A stretch of 64,000 nt of DNA from Pontederia crassipes (taxonomy: Eukaryota; Streptophyta; Magnoliopsida; Commelinales; Pontederiaceae), in contig JAUKPH010000017.1 of NCBI GenBank assembly GCA_030549335.1, positions 7,587,501 through 7,651,500 of the forward strand. Reading direction: 5' to 3'. Numbering within the stretch: the first letter of the stretch is position 1; each line of letters starts with the position of its first letter. Positions 13,907 to 23,914 of the stretch are shown here, piece after piece. Below the pieces are notes generated by a model. It had not been told where the DNA came from. It was given only the letters and a program-made list of their open reading frames with translations, and searched no databases. Made by a program: the position numbers and the translations under genes.

Positions 13907-14893
13907 AATGTCTGCATTATTTGCAAGTTATAGTAATTAAAAATTTTGTAATAAAACCGGTCATAAATTAAAAAAACATCATAAACATCGAAGAAATAAT
14001 CATAAACACTAATTACAACTAATCAGGAACAAATCATAAACACTCTTATGAACTTAAAATAAATACCAATTAAAATAAATAAGAACTAATGAATGAAATC
14101 TAAAGGAAAACCCAAGTCGAAGTCTAGCTTTTTAAAACGAGGAGAGGTGTTCGGCTCGGTAGAACTCGAGTCAGGTGGTAGGCAACACGGGTTGGTTTTC
14201 GTGAAGGATCTCAGGCCGAGTGTGTGGGAGACTCGGGTCGGGCTCATGAAATGTCGAGAGAATTTGACAACTTGGTCGGGTTCAAGGCAATCTAGGTCGA
14301 ATTATAACATGTCGAGCGATCTGAAGTTTTGGCATTTCATAATTAGGTCGGGTTCTGAGGACTAAGAGTTAATCCTATGATAAACTCTTGAACTTGTGTC
14401 GGGTGAAAGAGGACCCGATCAGGTTCTTGGATGAACTTGGTTCGGGTTCATGGAACTCGAGTAGAGTTCTCATTTGATGCTATTTGAGAGTGTTCTATCC
14501 TATGTTTATTTTGAACATATGAAATCAACTCATACTTTATTTAAACATTAAATCAATGAGAATGTATGGAGGCAATCATTACAACAATCATAATTTACTA
14601 ACATTTAACAATCATGGATAATAGAAACTACGAAAGATATATCACTAAAGACTTTCACATCAAGAAAAATAGACCATCCATTAATCAAATGATAAACATT
14701 CATCCATGGACATTACATGATATATTAGAACATCTGTTGGCCTATTACATTAACATGACATGATAGAGGTTCTCATGGAAGCAAATGAAACATACGATCT
14801 GATTAATTATCATGCCTTTGTTGACAATAAAATAGGAAGAGAGTTGGACATATTTTGATCAGATTCATTCTAACAGAAGACTATTCATGGTGA
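13907..14893. other. CACTA internal non-coding region
   Basis: This lies upstream of the decayed transposase gene. It includes a short stretch (14093-14480) rich in TCGGGTTC/CTCGAGTC motifs and is otherwise AT-rich. No gene is supported; the promoter of the transposase would be expected here. Confidence 0.5.
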
Positions 14894-15220
14894 TCTGTTT
14901 AACCCACATGTTTGGAAGCATAGTTCATTCAGTGTTGAGGGCAGCCGGATCTGGCCGCCGCGCGCGGAGGGCGGCCAGATCTGGCCTCGCGCGCGGAGGG
15001 CGGCCGGGTCTGTTTAACCCACATGTTTGGAAGCATAGTTCATTCAGTGTTGAGGGCAGCTGGATCTGGCCGCCGCGCGCGGAGGGCGGCCAGATCTGGC
15101 CGTCGCGCGCGAAGGGCGGTCGGATCTGGCCGTCGTTCGCGGAGGGCGGCCGGGTCTGGCCGCCGCGCGCGGAGGGCGGCCGGATCTGGCCGCCGCACGC
15201 AGAGGGCGTCCGGATCTGGG
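14894..15220. repeat. 115-bp duplication and 30-bp GC-rich tandem array in CACTA
   Basis: 14894-15008 and 15009-15123 are two copies of a 115-bp unit. The second copy runs into five 30-bp units in exact register (15071-15220), each a variant of CGCCGCGCGCGGAGGGCGGC plus CAGATCTGGC. The first copy has one full unit (14956-14985) and part of another. Since 30 is a multiple of three, all six frames are open and give 10-residue repeats rich in Arg, Gly and Ala. I treat these as an artefact of composition and not as a protein. It sits next to the right subterminal region. Confidence 0.9.
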
Positions 15221-15509
15221 AGGCGGAGAGAGCATGGAGGGCGGGGATCGGAGCCTACCTGCGCCGGAGATTGCAGACGCGGCGGCGAGTTGGCGGCGGA
15301 CGTGAACTTCAGGCGGCGAGCGAACGCAATGCAGGTGGCGGACACAAGCGCCGGCTGTTGATGGTCAAGGTGGCACGCGATTGGCGGAGCACGGATACCA
15401 GGAAGGTTGCCGGAGGTCGCCGCTGGACAAAATGAGGGCGGCCGTTCGAGTGTAGAATTAAGAGAGGGAAACAGAGAAAGTGACAGTGGAGTCGGATATT
15501 TATATAGGC

Positions 15510-16205
15510 AGTTTCCGACGGTCATAACCGTAGGAAAGTAGGTAAATATAATATAATATTAATTCGAATTAAGACGGTCAAACCTGCTGGACGATTAAAC
15601 TTCGACGGTTCTCCAGACCATCGAAACTTTCGACAGTTTTAGCCGTCGAAATATATAATAATATATGTTAACTCAAAGAGAATTATATAAATTATAAATT
15701 TCCATTTTTGACGGTCAATACCATCGAAAATAATTAAAGCAGAATATTTTAATTAATTAAAATTAGTTAACATTTCGATGGGTCTGACCACCGAAATATC
15801 GACGGTTCCGTGAAACATCGCAACTTTCGACGGTCGGAACCATAAAAAATTAAAATAATAATACCCGACCAACGTTAAAATATTTCGACGACTATTACCG
15901 CTGGAAATTTTAATGGATAGGTGAATCGTCGAAGCTTTCGAGGTCAGAACCATCGAAGCTTTCGACGGTCTGAACCGTCGAAAAACTAGCATAGAAATTG
16001 ATCAGTCGGTTTTAACATCATCGACGGTTACGACCATCAAAATTTTTGACGGAAAGTTTCGACGAATTCTGAACCATCAAAAGTTTAGATGGCTAGAACC
16101 GTCGAAAAATATCTGACGATAATTTCGACGGATTATTCGATCCACCGAAAAATCGGTCGGTATTTCAGACGGATTTCTGCCCGTCGAAAACAAACCGTCG
16201 AAAAT
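15510..16205. repeat. CACTA right subterminal repeat array
   Basis: A dense array of CGACGGT, ACCGTCGAAA and related inverted units runs up to the right terminal repeat. It uses the same motif family as the left array at 6756-7225, confirming that the two ends belong to one element. Confidence 0.85.
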
Positions 16206-16365
16206 CGGGCTTTTTCTTGTAGTGATATTTTCATTCTTATGTATGTAATAAAAAAAGGAAAATTACATCACGTTTTCACAATCTTTTCCAATTTTATTTG
16301 ATCATCCGTAATGAGTCACGAACTCCGGTTTAAACTAAGGTTTAAATCGGGTTCGTGACAGTAAC

Positions 16366-16665
16366 CATCCACCACCATCTTGCTTTTTCATCAAGGCGGA
16401 GGGTTGCTAAAGGTACCTTCCAACTCTCAAATCAATACATTTGTTCAAATATTTCCTCCATGGTATTTAGCCATTTTCATGTTGGAATTTCATCGTAATC
16501 ACCCTTAAATATTGGAGGTTCCATAGATATGAATGTCTACACCTCATCCTCTAATGGCACTTGCTGATATTGCTCTTCCCTATTCTCACATTTTTCCGCA
16601 ACTCCCGCCATAGGACTAGTAACATCGTTGCTACCACTCGAGCTTTTTTCATTTTCTGATTCCAT
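16366..16665 (-). pseudogene. Ty3/gypsy gag, N-terminal part (pseudogene)
   Basis: The minus strand from the ATG at 16665 encodes a Ser-rich leader, then a PPIFKGDYDEI motif, KWLNTMEEIFEQM and LATLRLDEKARWWW. This is the usual start of plant gypsy gag. In-frame stops fall after the leader, before KWLNTM and after EQMY. The reading continues in frame into the C-terminal piece at 3733 once the nested insertion is disregarded. It is long dead: stop codons accumulated in addition to the insertion. Confidence 0.75.
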
Positions 16666-17542
16666 TTGGCAATCCACATAAAATGATATATTAATCATAT
16701 AGCATTATTACCTAAATATATTTCTTGTATAACCCGAATAGTATTTCACCTAGATGAAGTAACCCTACTCATACCACCATTTTATTCTATTTATTCCATG
16801 GATCATATTCAATCATATAACTCAGTTATTCTATCACTCGCAAAAGTTCCTTGATAGGTTGTATATTCGGTAAAATAAAAATTATATACATAACCCAGTC
16901 ATATCATGCTATTTTATTTATTTATTCAATTTCTCAAAAGCTAAGAAGTAAAATAGTCCTCTTTAGAATTTCTCTATGCATGTCATTTTGATATTATTTT
17001 ACATACTTTGGCAACCATGCTAAAGTCAAGCACCAGTCTAGTTAATTTCATATCATGTTGTAAGAATATAATTTACAACACAATAATTAACTATATGCAC
17101 TTATTATTCTCACAAATTGATATACTTATATTTCCTAATTAACATGTAACTTTCAAATGTATTCCCTATTGCACTAATTATTTCATATGTGTAAAAGGAT
17201 TTTTGTAAAATCATCCTAAATAAGTTTCATTCTTTTCAAATTACTATGCAAAATTTCATTTTTCCGACAAGATAACCATTAGCCGCTAAACTTGGAACCA
17301 GAAACTAATTTTGCCCAATTAATTTTATAACTCTAATGGTGGGTCTTCTTCCCTTATTACTCCAATCAATATGGTAAACAAATCATTAAACTAAAATTTT
17401 CGTAAGGTTAAAATATTAAGAGTAATAAAACCAATTATTTGATTCCATCTCACGTACCTCCTTTTCTAATTCCTGCTTTCCTCCTTTCATTTCGTCTCTG
17501 CCAACATCTTTTTTTTTCACTTTCCTAGCTCGCCCAACATGC

Positions 17543-17583
<41 letters not shown>

Positions 17584-18084
17584 AATGTAATATAATATAA
17601 TAAGTTCAAAGAATACCCATTTGAGTGATGACAGTTACCTGGATTGCTAATATAGTTACACTTATCTAAAGGTGGCTTGTAAGATAAGACATATGTTGTG
17701 AGTGGGCTTTGGTGTGCATGCCTAAGATAATTTGATTAAGAGAATAAAGCAAATAATGAATAAGTTATTTGTCTTAATTTATTTACTTGACCCCAATTTC
17801 TTCTTAAATACAGTTAACTAAATTTTAATCCTTGATTAAACTAATTCCTTGAGGAGCATTATAATACCACAATTCCATTAAAAATATAACAAAATAATAA
17901 TTAACTTAATCAATTCATATTCAAACTAATTAACTCATTTATGATTATTCGGATATTACAAATTCATTCAATTGGTATTATACTACACAATTCTTTTTCT
18001 ACCCTTCAAAATTTCTTCGTTAACATTTCTGTACGTAATCTATTAATCCAAATCACCATACACTCATTTTTGTTATTTTTCCAC
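16666..18084. other. AT-rich intergenic DNA, no gene seen
   Basis: Mostly AT-rich sequence. A (TA)n tract at 17543-17570 runs directly into a (TG)n tract at 17571-17582. No open frame with recognisable homology is seen; the right part of the old gypsy element probably extends into the first part. Confidence 0.6.
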
Positions 18085-18093
18085 TTTTCAAAA

Positions 18094-18911
18094 GGGTTCT
18101 CCATAAACTACCCCTAAACTATATCGATTTTCATATTTAATCCCAAACTACGAACTTATTTTTTTAGATCCTTAAATTATCATAATTTTTCTAATTTAAT
18201 CTTTCCGTTGACTTCTGTCAACATTTCTATTATCTTTAATTTTTCTCATTTATGAAATGTCAAAAATACCCCTCCAATATCAATTAAAAAATTAAAATAA
18301 AAATCGGGGAAAGAGGAGGGGTCGCCGCCACCCCCCTCTTGACATTCATCTTTTTTTCCTATGCACACTGGCGCAGGGAAAGAGGGGTGGGGATGGGGGT
18401 GCGGCCGCCCCCTCTGCGACAGAGGGGGGCGGCGACCGTCTTTCCCTGCACCAACATGCGCAGGGAAAAAGGTTGGAGGGGGGGGGGGGGGGGGGGGGGG
18501 TTGTTGCTGCCCCGGCGAAGGTCGCAGAGGAAAGAGAGGGGTTGCTGCTGCCCCCTCGACGAAGGTCATAGAGGGGGCGGCGGCACCCCACCCCCTCTTT
18601 CCTTGCGCATGCCGACGTAGGGAATGACCCTCTTTCGCTGCGCTGACTTGTGCAGGGAAAAAGGGGGGGGGGGGAGCGACAACCTCCACCTCTTTTCTTG
18701 ATTTTGTTTATTTTTTTAATTAATGGTGGAGGGGTATTTTTTATATTTCATAATGAAAAAAATCAAGGATAATAGAAAGGTCGACAGAAGTCGACGGAAT
18801 GATCAAATTGAAAAAGTCGCGATAGTTTAAGGATCCAGAAAATAAGTTCATAATTTGGGGTTAGATGTAAAAAATCGAGATAATTTATGGGTGGTTTATG
18901 AAAATAAACCC
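18094..18911. mobile_element. Mutator-like miniature foldback element, copy 1 (818 bp)
   Basis: The element begins GGGTTCTCCATAAACTACCC and ends with the reverse-complement theme GGGTGGTTTATGAAAATAAACCC. Long inverted arms occupy about 18094-18285 and 18720-18911. The identical 9-bp sequence TTTTCAAAA flanks both sides (18085-18093 and 18912-18920). A 9-bp duplication with long TIRs is the signature of Mutator-like elements. The centre (18300-18690) is a GC-rich block with repeated GCGCAGGGAAA and a 23-G run at 18478-18500. Open frames in that block are low-complexity. Related to 20875-21391. Confidence 0.88.
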
Positions 18912-18950
18912 TTTTCAAAAAAGATAAAAATGTTCAAACTCTGCAAAATA

Positions 18951-18969
18951 GAGAGAGAGAGAGAGAGAG
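18951..18969. repeat. (GA)n microsatellite
   Basis: Uninterrupted GA dinucleotide tract just outside the Mutator-like element. Confidence 0.9.
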
Positions 18970-20865
18970 TTTGCACGCAGGCACAAGGTCTATTGAACAA
19001 AACTAAAGGGGAAATGAGATAGACACAATATGAGAAATTAGATTATTGATAATTTATGCACATTACCATATCAGAAATTTTGAATAAATTTTTTCAAGTT
19101 TTAGAATATTTGACTATGCATATTAAGCACTTTGTGTGATTATATGAATTATCATATTATGCCATGCAATGATTATGTTATTTTTTATAATATTTATTAC
19201 TTATATAAATTATCACATCACATTTATTTGAGTATGAGTGAGATTTACTTATTCTAAAATTAATACAAATATAAACATATTATGATTGATTATATATTTT
19301 GGTATTTTTAATAATTATGTGGTGAATTTATGTGAAAATAAACATTTTTGAAAAGTAGTCATGTAATGTCAATTAATTTTTTTCTCAAAGTGGTATGACA
19401 TATAATTTATACATATTAGTGTCATTGTGCATATTGATTATTTATAAAAAGGCGTCATCTTATTTGGCATGAATTATATGTTATTATGAATTAAAAGAAA
19501 ATTCATTATATATATATATTGTGTATACATTGTATTTTTACCTGTAATATATCACACTTAAACTAAATTTTCATATGAATTTGACATTTATGCACATAAT
19601 TATACTATACTTACGTATTTAAGTGTGACACTTATGCAAATTGACATGCTAATTGAAATATGCATATTATTTAGTTTATTATGTGCCTTGAACTATATGA
19701 TATGATTTTTTTATTTATTTATGAAAAGAGAATCTGCATATTGAAAGTTATATTACATATTTTGATACAATATGTGTTTGTGAATTATTGTGAAATTAAT
19801 TCACATAAATGTGCAAAAGTGCATATTTGTCATGTTTATTTACATTTTATGTGAAATACACATATTATTTATTTATGAAAAGGAATATGCCCATATTTTT
19901 TTTTACACGTGAAATAATTTACATATTTTTATGACAAACTTTGTACAATAAAATTAACAATTGATGTATGATATTATCAATCGTGTTTTATGTACATAAT
20001 TAAGAATTATGTGACATGAATGTTGAGTTATGTATATGATAATAATCACGTGATTATTTGTATGCTTAGTGTATAGAGAACGGAAATGAAATAATTTAGA
20101 TATGTAATCTATGAGCTTCATGATGTGTTTGGGTTGACTCAACAAAAGTTTATATATTACTTTGTGTAGTGTGATGAAAGAAGGCAGATGTAAGATCTCA
20201 TGACATCAATTTTGGATGACTAGTGGGAGAAATCAACTCAGATGTACATCATGAATAAGCATTTAGACATCATGTTATAAGTTTATGACATCACTTTTTC
20301 AGTGAGAGTTTATACTATAGTACTTAATTTTATATTTAGTATGCTAAATGGACCCTAAGCCTTGATGAATAGTTAATTTTCATCATCATGTAAGTCTTTA
20401 AGAATTGAATAAGTTTGAAAATTTTCCTTAGACTTTTGATTATATTTCAAGGTAACAAGTTAGTATCGTTACTTTAACGAGGTACTTAAAAGTTAAAATT
20501 GTATGTAATTTGTATAGTCACAAGTGGAAAAGAAGTTGACTTATAACAAAGAAATATAAGAACGAGATAAAGATTCACCAGTGCTACATAATATTTGTAA
20601 TTCAATTGTCCAAACATGTATGCATAAAAACATGAAGTATTATGCACGAAGTTAGACGTATGTTGTCTGAGGTATACAAGTAAAGCTTATTTAAGCCAAA
20701 ATGAGTTAAATGTATATTTGAACAACAATATATTATTTATAAATTATAATACTCACATGATAGTTAAACAATTGTACAATGTTTACAAATTATAACATGA
20801 ATTCACATGTTTATTGAACTATTGTGACCCTAGTGAGTAAATGATCAATTACATGTGAGTGGGAG
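18970..20865. other. AT-rich intergenic DNA, no gene seen
   Basis: Strongly AT-rich with recurring short words such as CACATATTATTTATTTATGAAA and repeated TTATGTGAAAT-like phrases in loose periodicity, suggesting decayed retroelement sequence. No coding frame is supported. Confidence 0.6.
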
Positions 20866-20874
20866 ATTTTTTAA

Positions 20875-21391
20875 GGGTTATTTCTATTAACCTCCCCTAA
20901 ACTATCGCGATTTTTCGTATCTAATTTCAAATTATGGACTTATTTTTTTGTATCCCTAAACTATCATATTTTTTCACTTTAGTCATTCCGTCTACTTCTG
21001 TTACGTTTTTTGTTACTTTTAATTTTTTTTCCTTTATGAAGAGACTAAATTACCCCTCCCTCCATAACACATCAAATAGCAAATGCAAAAATGAAAAAAA
21101 TCGGAGGAAGAGTAATTTAATATTTTTCATAAATAACAAATTTTTTATTTACCACTTTAATCCTTCCAATGATTTTTTTAATTTTTATATTTATTATTTC
21201 ATATTTTTCTGAGGGAGGGGTAATTTAGTCTTTTCATAAATGAAAAATAAAAGTAATAAAAAATATAACAAAAGTGGACGGAAGACTGAATTGGAAAAGT
21301 TACGATAGTTTAGGGATAAAAAATAAGTTCATATTTTAAAATTAAATATGAAAAATAGTGATAGTTCAAGAAATGCTTATAAAAATAACTC
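20875..21391. mobile_element. Mutator-like miniature foldback element, copy 2 (517 bp)
   Basis: It begins GGGTTATTTCTATTAACC and ends with AAATAACTC, inverted. It is flanked by the identical 9-bp ATTTTTTAA (20866-20874 and 21392-21400). The arms carry the same conserved words as copy 1: CCCTAAACTATCGCGATTTT, GACTTATTTTTTTG, GTCATTCCGTCTACTTCTG and GGGAGGGGTAATTTAGTC. The spacer is AT-rich and lacks the GC block of copy 1. Both copies are non-coding and would depend on a transposase elsewhere. Confidence 0.88.
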
Positions 21392-21487
21392 ATTTTTTAA
21401 TACGCGGAGTGCCCATGGGCCTTAACATTCAATTGATATAACTGCATCGAAGGAGTTATATCAACTACGTATTAAGTGAAGTTAGCA

Positions 21488-21840
21488 CCTATAAAAGGTG
21501 ATAATTGCCTCTTCATATCCTTGGGGTGAGCGCATGATCCAATTGGTGGTAAACGGCTACTAGATCACCACCATCATTCCATCTTGACATCTTTGAATTA
21601 TAGATACATCAAATGTGATCGACTTCTCGATGATGAATATTAAGCAACATATAAGAGTCTTCCGTACAGCGAAGTATTCAAATGATACCCTTATTTATCT
21701 AATATTAATTCCTTCAAATACCATGAGTTTGTTTATCATTACTCCTTTAGTCGTAAGTCTTCTGCTGCAAGGTATTCGAATGACACCCTTATTTATCTAT
21801 TACCAATTTCTTCAAATATTGTAGAGTACTCCTTTAGTAT
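21488..21840 (+). repeat. LTR-promoter-like remnant, second copy
   Basis: CCTATAAAAGGTGAT and CTTGGGGTGAGCGCATG recur as at 1425-1560. Downstream, a phrase around CCCTTATTTATCTA is present twice about 100 bp apart (21690 and 21789), a short internal duplication. The same phrase in degraded form follows the first copy near 1880. It is likely an LTR fragment. Confidence 0.45.
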
Positions 21841-22209
21841 TTCGGTCTTCAAGTTTTGTGTACCACTTTGTGTTCATGCTTAATGTGCGACTATGAAGAT
21901 TCTTGAATCAATATTGGAGTTTTCTTTCCTCTTCTATTTATGTAAGCTTCATCAAAATTTTGTAACAAAAAAAAAACTTCATCAAAATTTCTTTGTTAAC
22001 TCTGACTTAGTACATTACAAGAAATATGTTGTATGAGATATGCATGCAATTCATTTGCATGTCCAATTCTATTTCAAATTATTGTAAAACTAAAAGATTC
22101 ACTATTTAGATTGTATTTTCCTCCCATTTGGATTTTTTTTGGTTGTTTGAAAACAAATAAAAAAGACATTTTTAGCTCATACAATGTGCAAAATAAAAGG
22201 TGAGGTTGG

Positions 22210-22256
<47 letters not shown>

Positions 22257-22936
22257 GTATATGTATGTATGTATGTATATTAAATCAAAGATTTGATACC
22301 AAAAGTAAGCCATTTTTTGGAAAGTGTCTCATTCTGATTTTAAATTTTTCAGTAGCTTTTATTTAAACCATCCAAACAGGCCAAAAATTATTGTAAAATA
22401 TAGTAAAGATAGCTATAATTTTATGTAGGATATTATAATCATGATTATTTAAAGAACGATTAACCCATCATTTCCATTAAAACGTGCAACAATAACAATT
22501 TGTGTGTACTCCGATAGTTGAAAAGCTAAAGAGAATCTGGTTAATTAATTGGAAAGTTGAAATGGACAATTTTTTTTTTGTGAATTTAAATAAGTATCAG
22601 CCTCTTTTTGCGGTGTGTGTGAGCGTGGGCATTTAAAAGCATTATATTATGCATGGTACATGCCCTTTGGGCTTTGATCCGAAACCTATTGATTACTCAA
22701 TAATGAGTCAGAATCCACACTTTACACAAAACTCCACTTGTACATAACCTTTTTTTGGGAACCCTTTTAATTAAATAACAAAAACAGGCTTCGCCATGAC
22801 TTTTAAATTTTTTTAGTTTATATATCTACAGAAACACAAACACACACACACATATATAATATTCTAACTATCAAATTTTATATTTATCTTTGTGAATCTG
22901 TGATTGATTATTAAAAAAAAATTACAAAAAATTGCA

Positions 22937-22976
<40 letters not shown>

Positions 22977-23540
22977 ATGTATATATTATATATATATGTA
23001 TGTATATATATAGTTGGATTTCTTTCTACCTGGATAAATCTATAATTATCGGTTAAGGTGACATTGTATTATACATAAATTATAAATTGAACAATCTATT
23101 TGTTACTAAATGAAGCAAGGGTATATCAAATACGATGGATGTAGGGTTTTTGTTTTTGTTGAAAGGTATTCTTTCATCTACTGAAAACCTTCCATTGTCG
23201 TCGTGCAAAAGAAAAATACAGATTTTTTCTAAAAAAATGTTTAAGATTTTTTTTTTCTGATAGTTCTGACTTCCGAGTATTAATATGATTTTTTAGCCAA
23301 TATTAACAATATAAATATATTTAATAACAAATCATGTAGCGAAGTCATTACAGAAAGAAGTAATTTTTAATCAAAATTGTTGAATAAAATGATAACCAAT
23401 CTATTTTAAAAAAATGGTATAGTTAATAATAATAATAATAATAGATATCCATATAAATCCCTCTAGTTTACCATAAATTATAGTTATTATTATTATGATA
23501 CAAAGAAGTAAAGCTAAACATAATAAACGAGACCGCATCG
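21841..23540. other. Intergenic DNA with microsatellites upstream of the YTH gene
   Basis: It contains (TA)n at 22212-22244 followed by (GTAT)n to about 22280, and another (TA)n at 22941-22974. The GC content rises abruptly after about 23550, where the leader of the next gene begins. No separate gene is seen. Confidence 0.6.
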
Positions 23541-23723
23541 TTTGTAACTTTTGTTTTCCCCTCTTCCAAGTCGCACCCTGATCGAACGACGACTCCGCTC
23601 GTCTTACTCTCCTCGTCCGTCCTTCGCCGTCCCGATCGAGATCACAAGCGAAGGGATTCGAGGGGCTGAGTCGCGGATTCTTCTGGCAACGCGCGGGGGA
23701 CTTCGAGATCTCGGCTTCGATAC

Positions 23724-23865
23724 ATGGCGACGAACCAGCAGTCGCCTGGTCGTATCGGTAGATATCACGCACACCTCCCTTTTACGTCCAGATTCACGCG
23801 TCTCTTACTCTTTTTCTCGTTTCGAGTGTGGATTTTTATCACGTATGAGCGGAAAAGATGGGATT

Positions 23866-23914
<49 letters not shown>

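Larger units (their letters stand above)
6703..16224 (-). mobile_element. CACTA (En/Spm) DNA transposon, 9.5 kb, decayed but structurally complete
   Basis: The left end reads CACTACAAGAAAATAGGC. The right end, reverse-complemented, reads CACTACAAGAAAAAGCCC. ATA precedes the left end (6700-6702) and follows the right end (16225-16227), the 3-bp target duplication expected of CACTA elements. Both ends are packed with subterminal CGACGGT-type repeats, the binding-site arrays of this superfamily. Both genes run on the minus strand: a TNP2-type transposase (about 10740-13906) and a TNPA/Transposase_24-type gene (about 8580-10050). Stop codons in the transposase make it non-autonomous. It is inserted in an LTR-type element. 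Confidence 0.93.
3734..16360. mobile_element. LTR-bounded insertion inside gag (probable solo LTR, itself split by a CACTA)
   Basis: The segment starts TGTAATATCCC and ends TTCGTGACA, giving the TG...CA ends of LTR elements. It is flanked by GTAAT (3729-3733) and GTAAC (16361-16365), a 5-bp near-duplication with four matches of five. Taking out the segment plus one copy brings the two halves of gag into one frame, which independently supports these ends. Without the nested CACTA it is about 3.1 kb with no recognisable pol, so a long solo LTR is the simplest explanation. Its 5517-6655 portion is the inverted partner of 2090-3168. Confidence 0.65.

Noticed and set aside
14887-15525. Long overlapping open frames on both strands
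   Set aside because: They arise from the 30-bp tandem array and its flanks in the CACTA; 10-residue repeats appear in every frame and no domain is recognisable.
18246-18689. Pro- or Gly-rich open frames on both strands
   Set aside because: They fall in the GC-rich core and G-run of a Mutator-like miniature element; homopolymer composition explains them.
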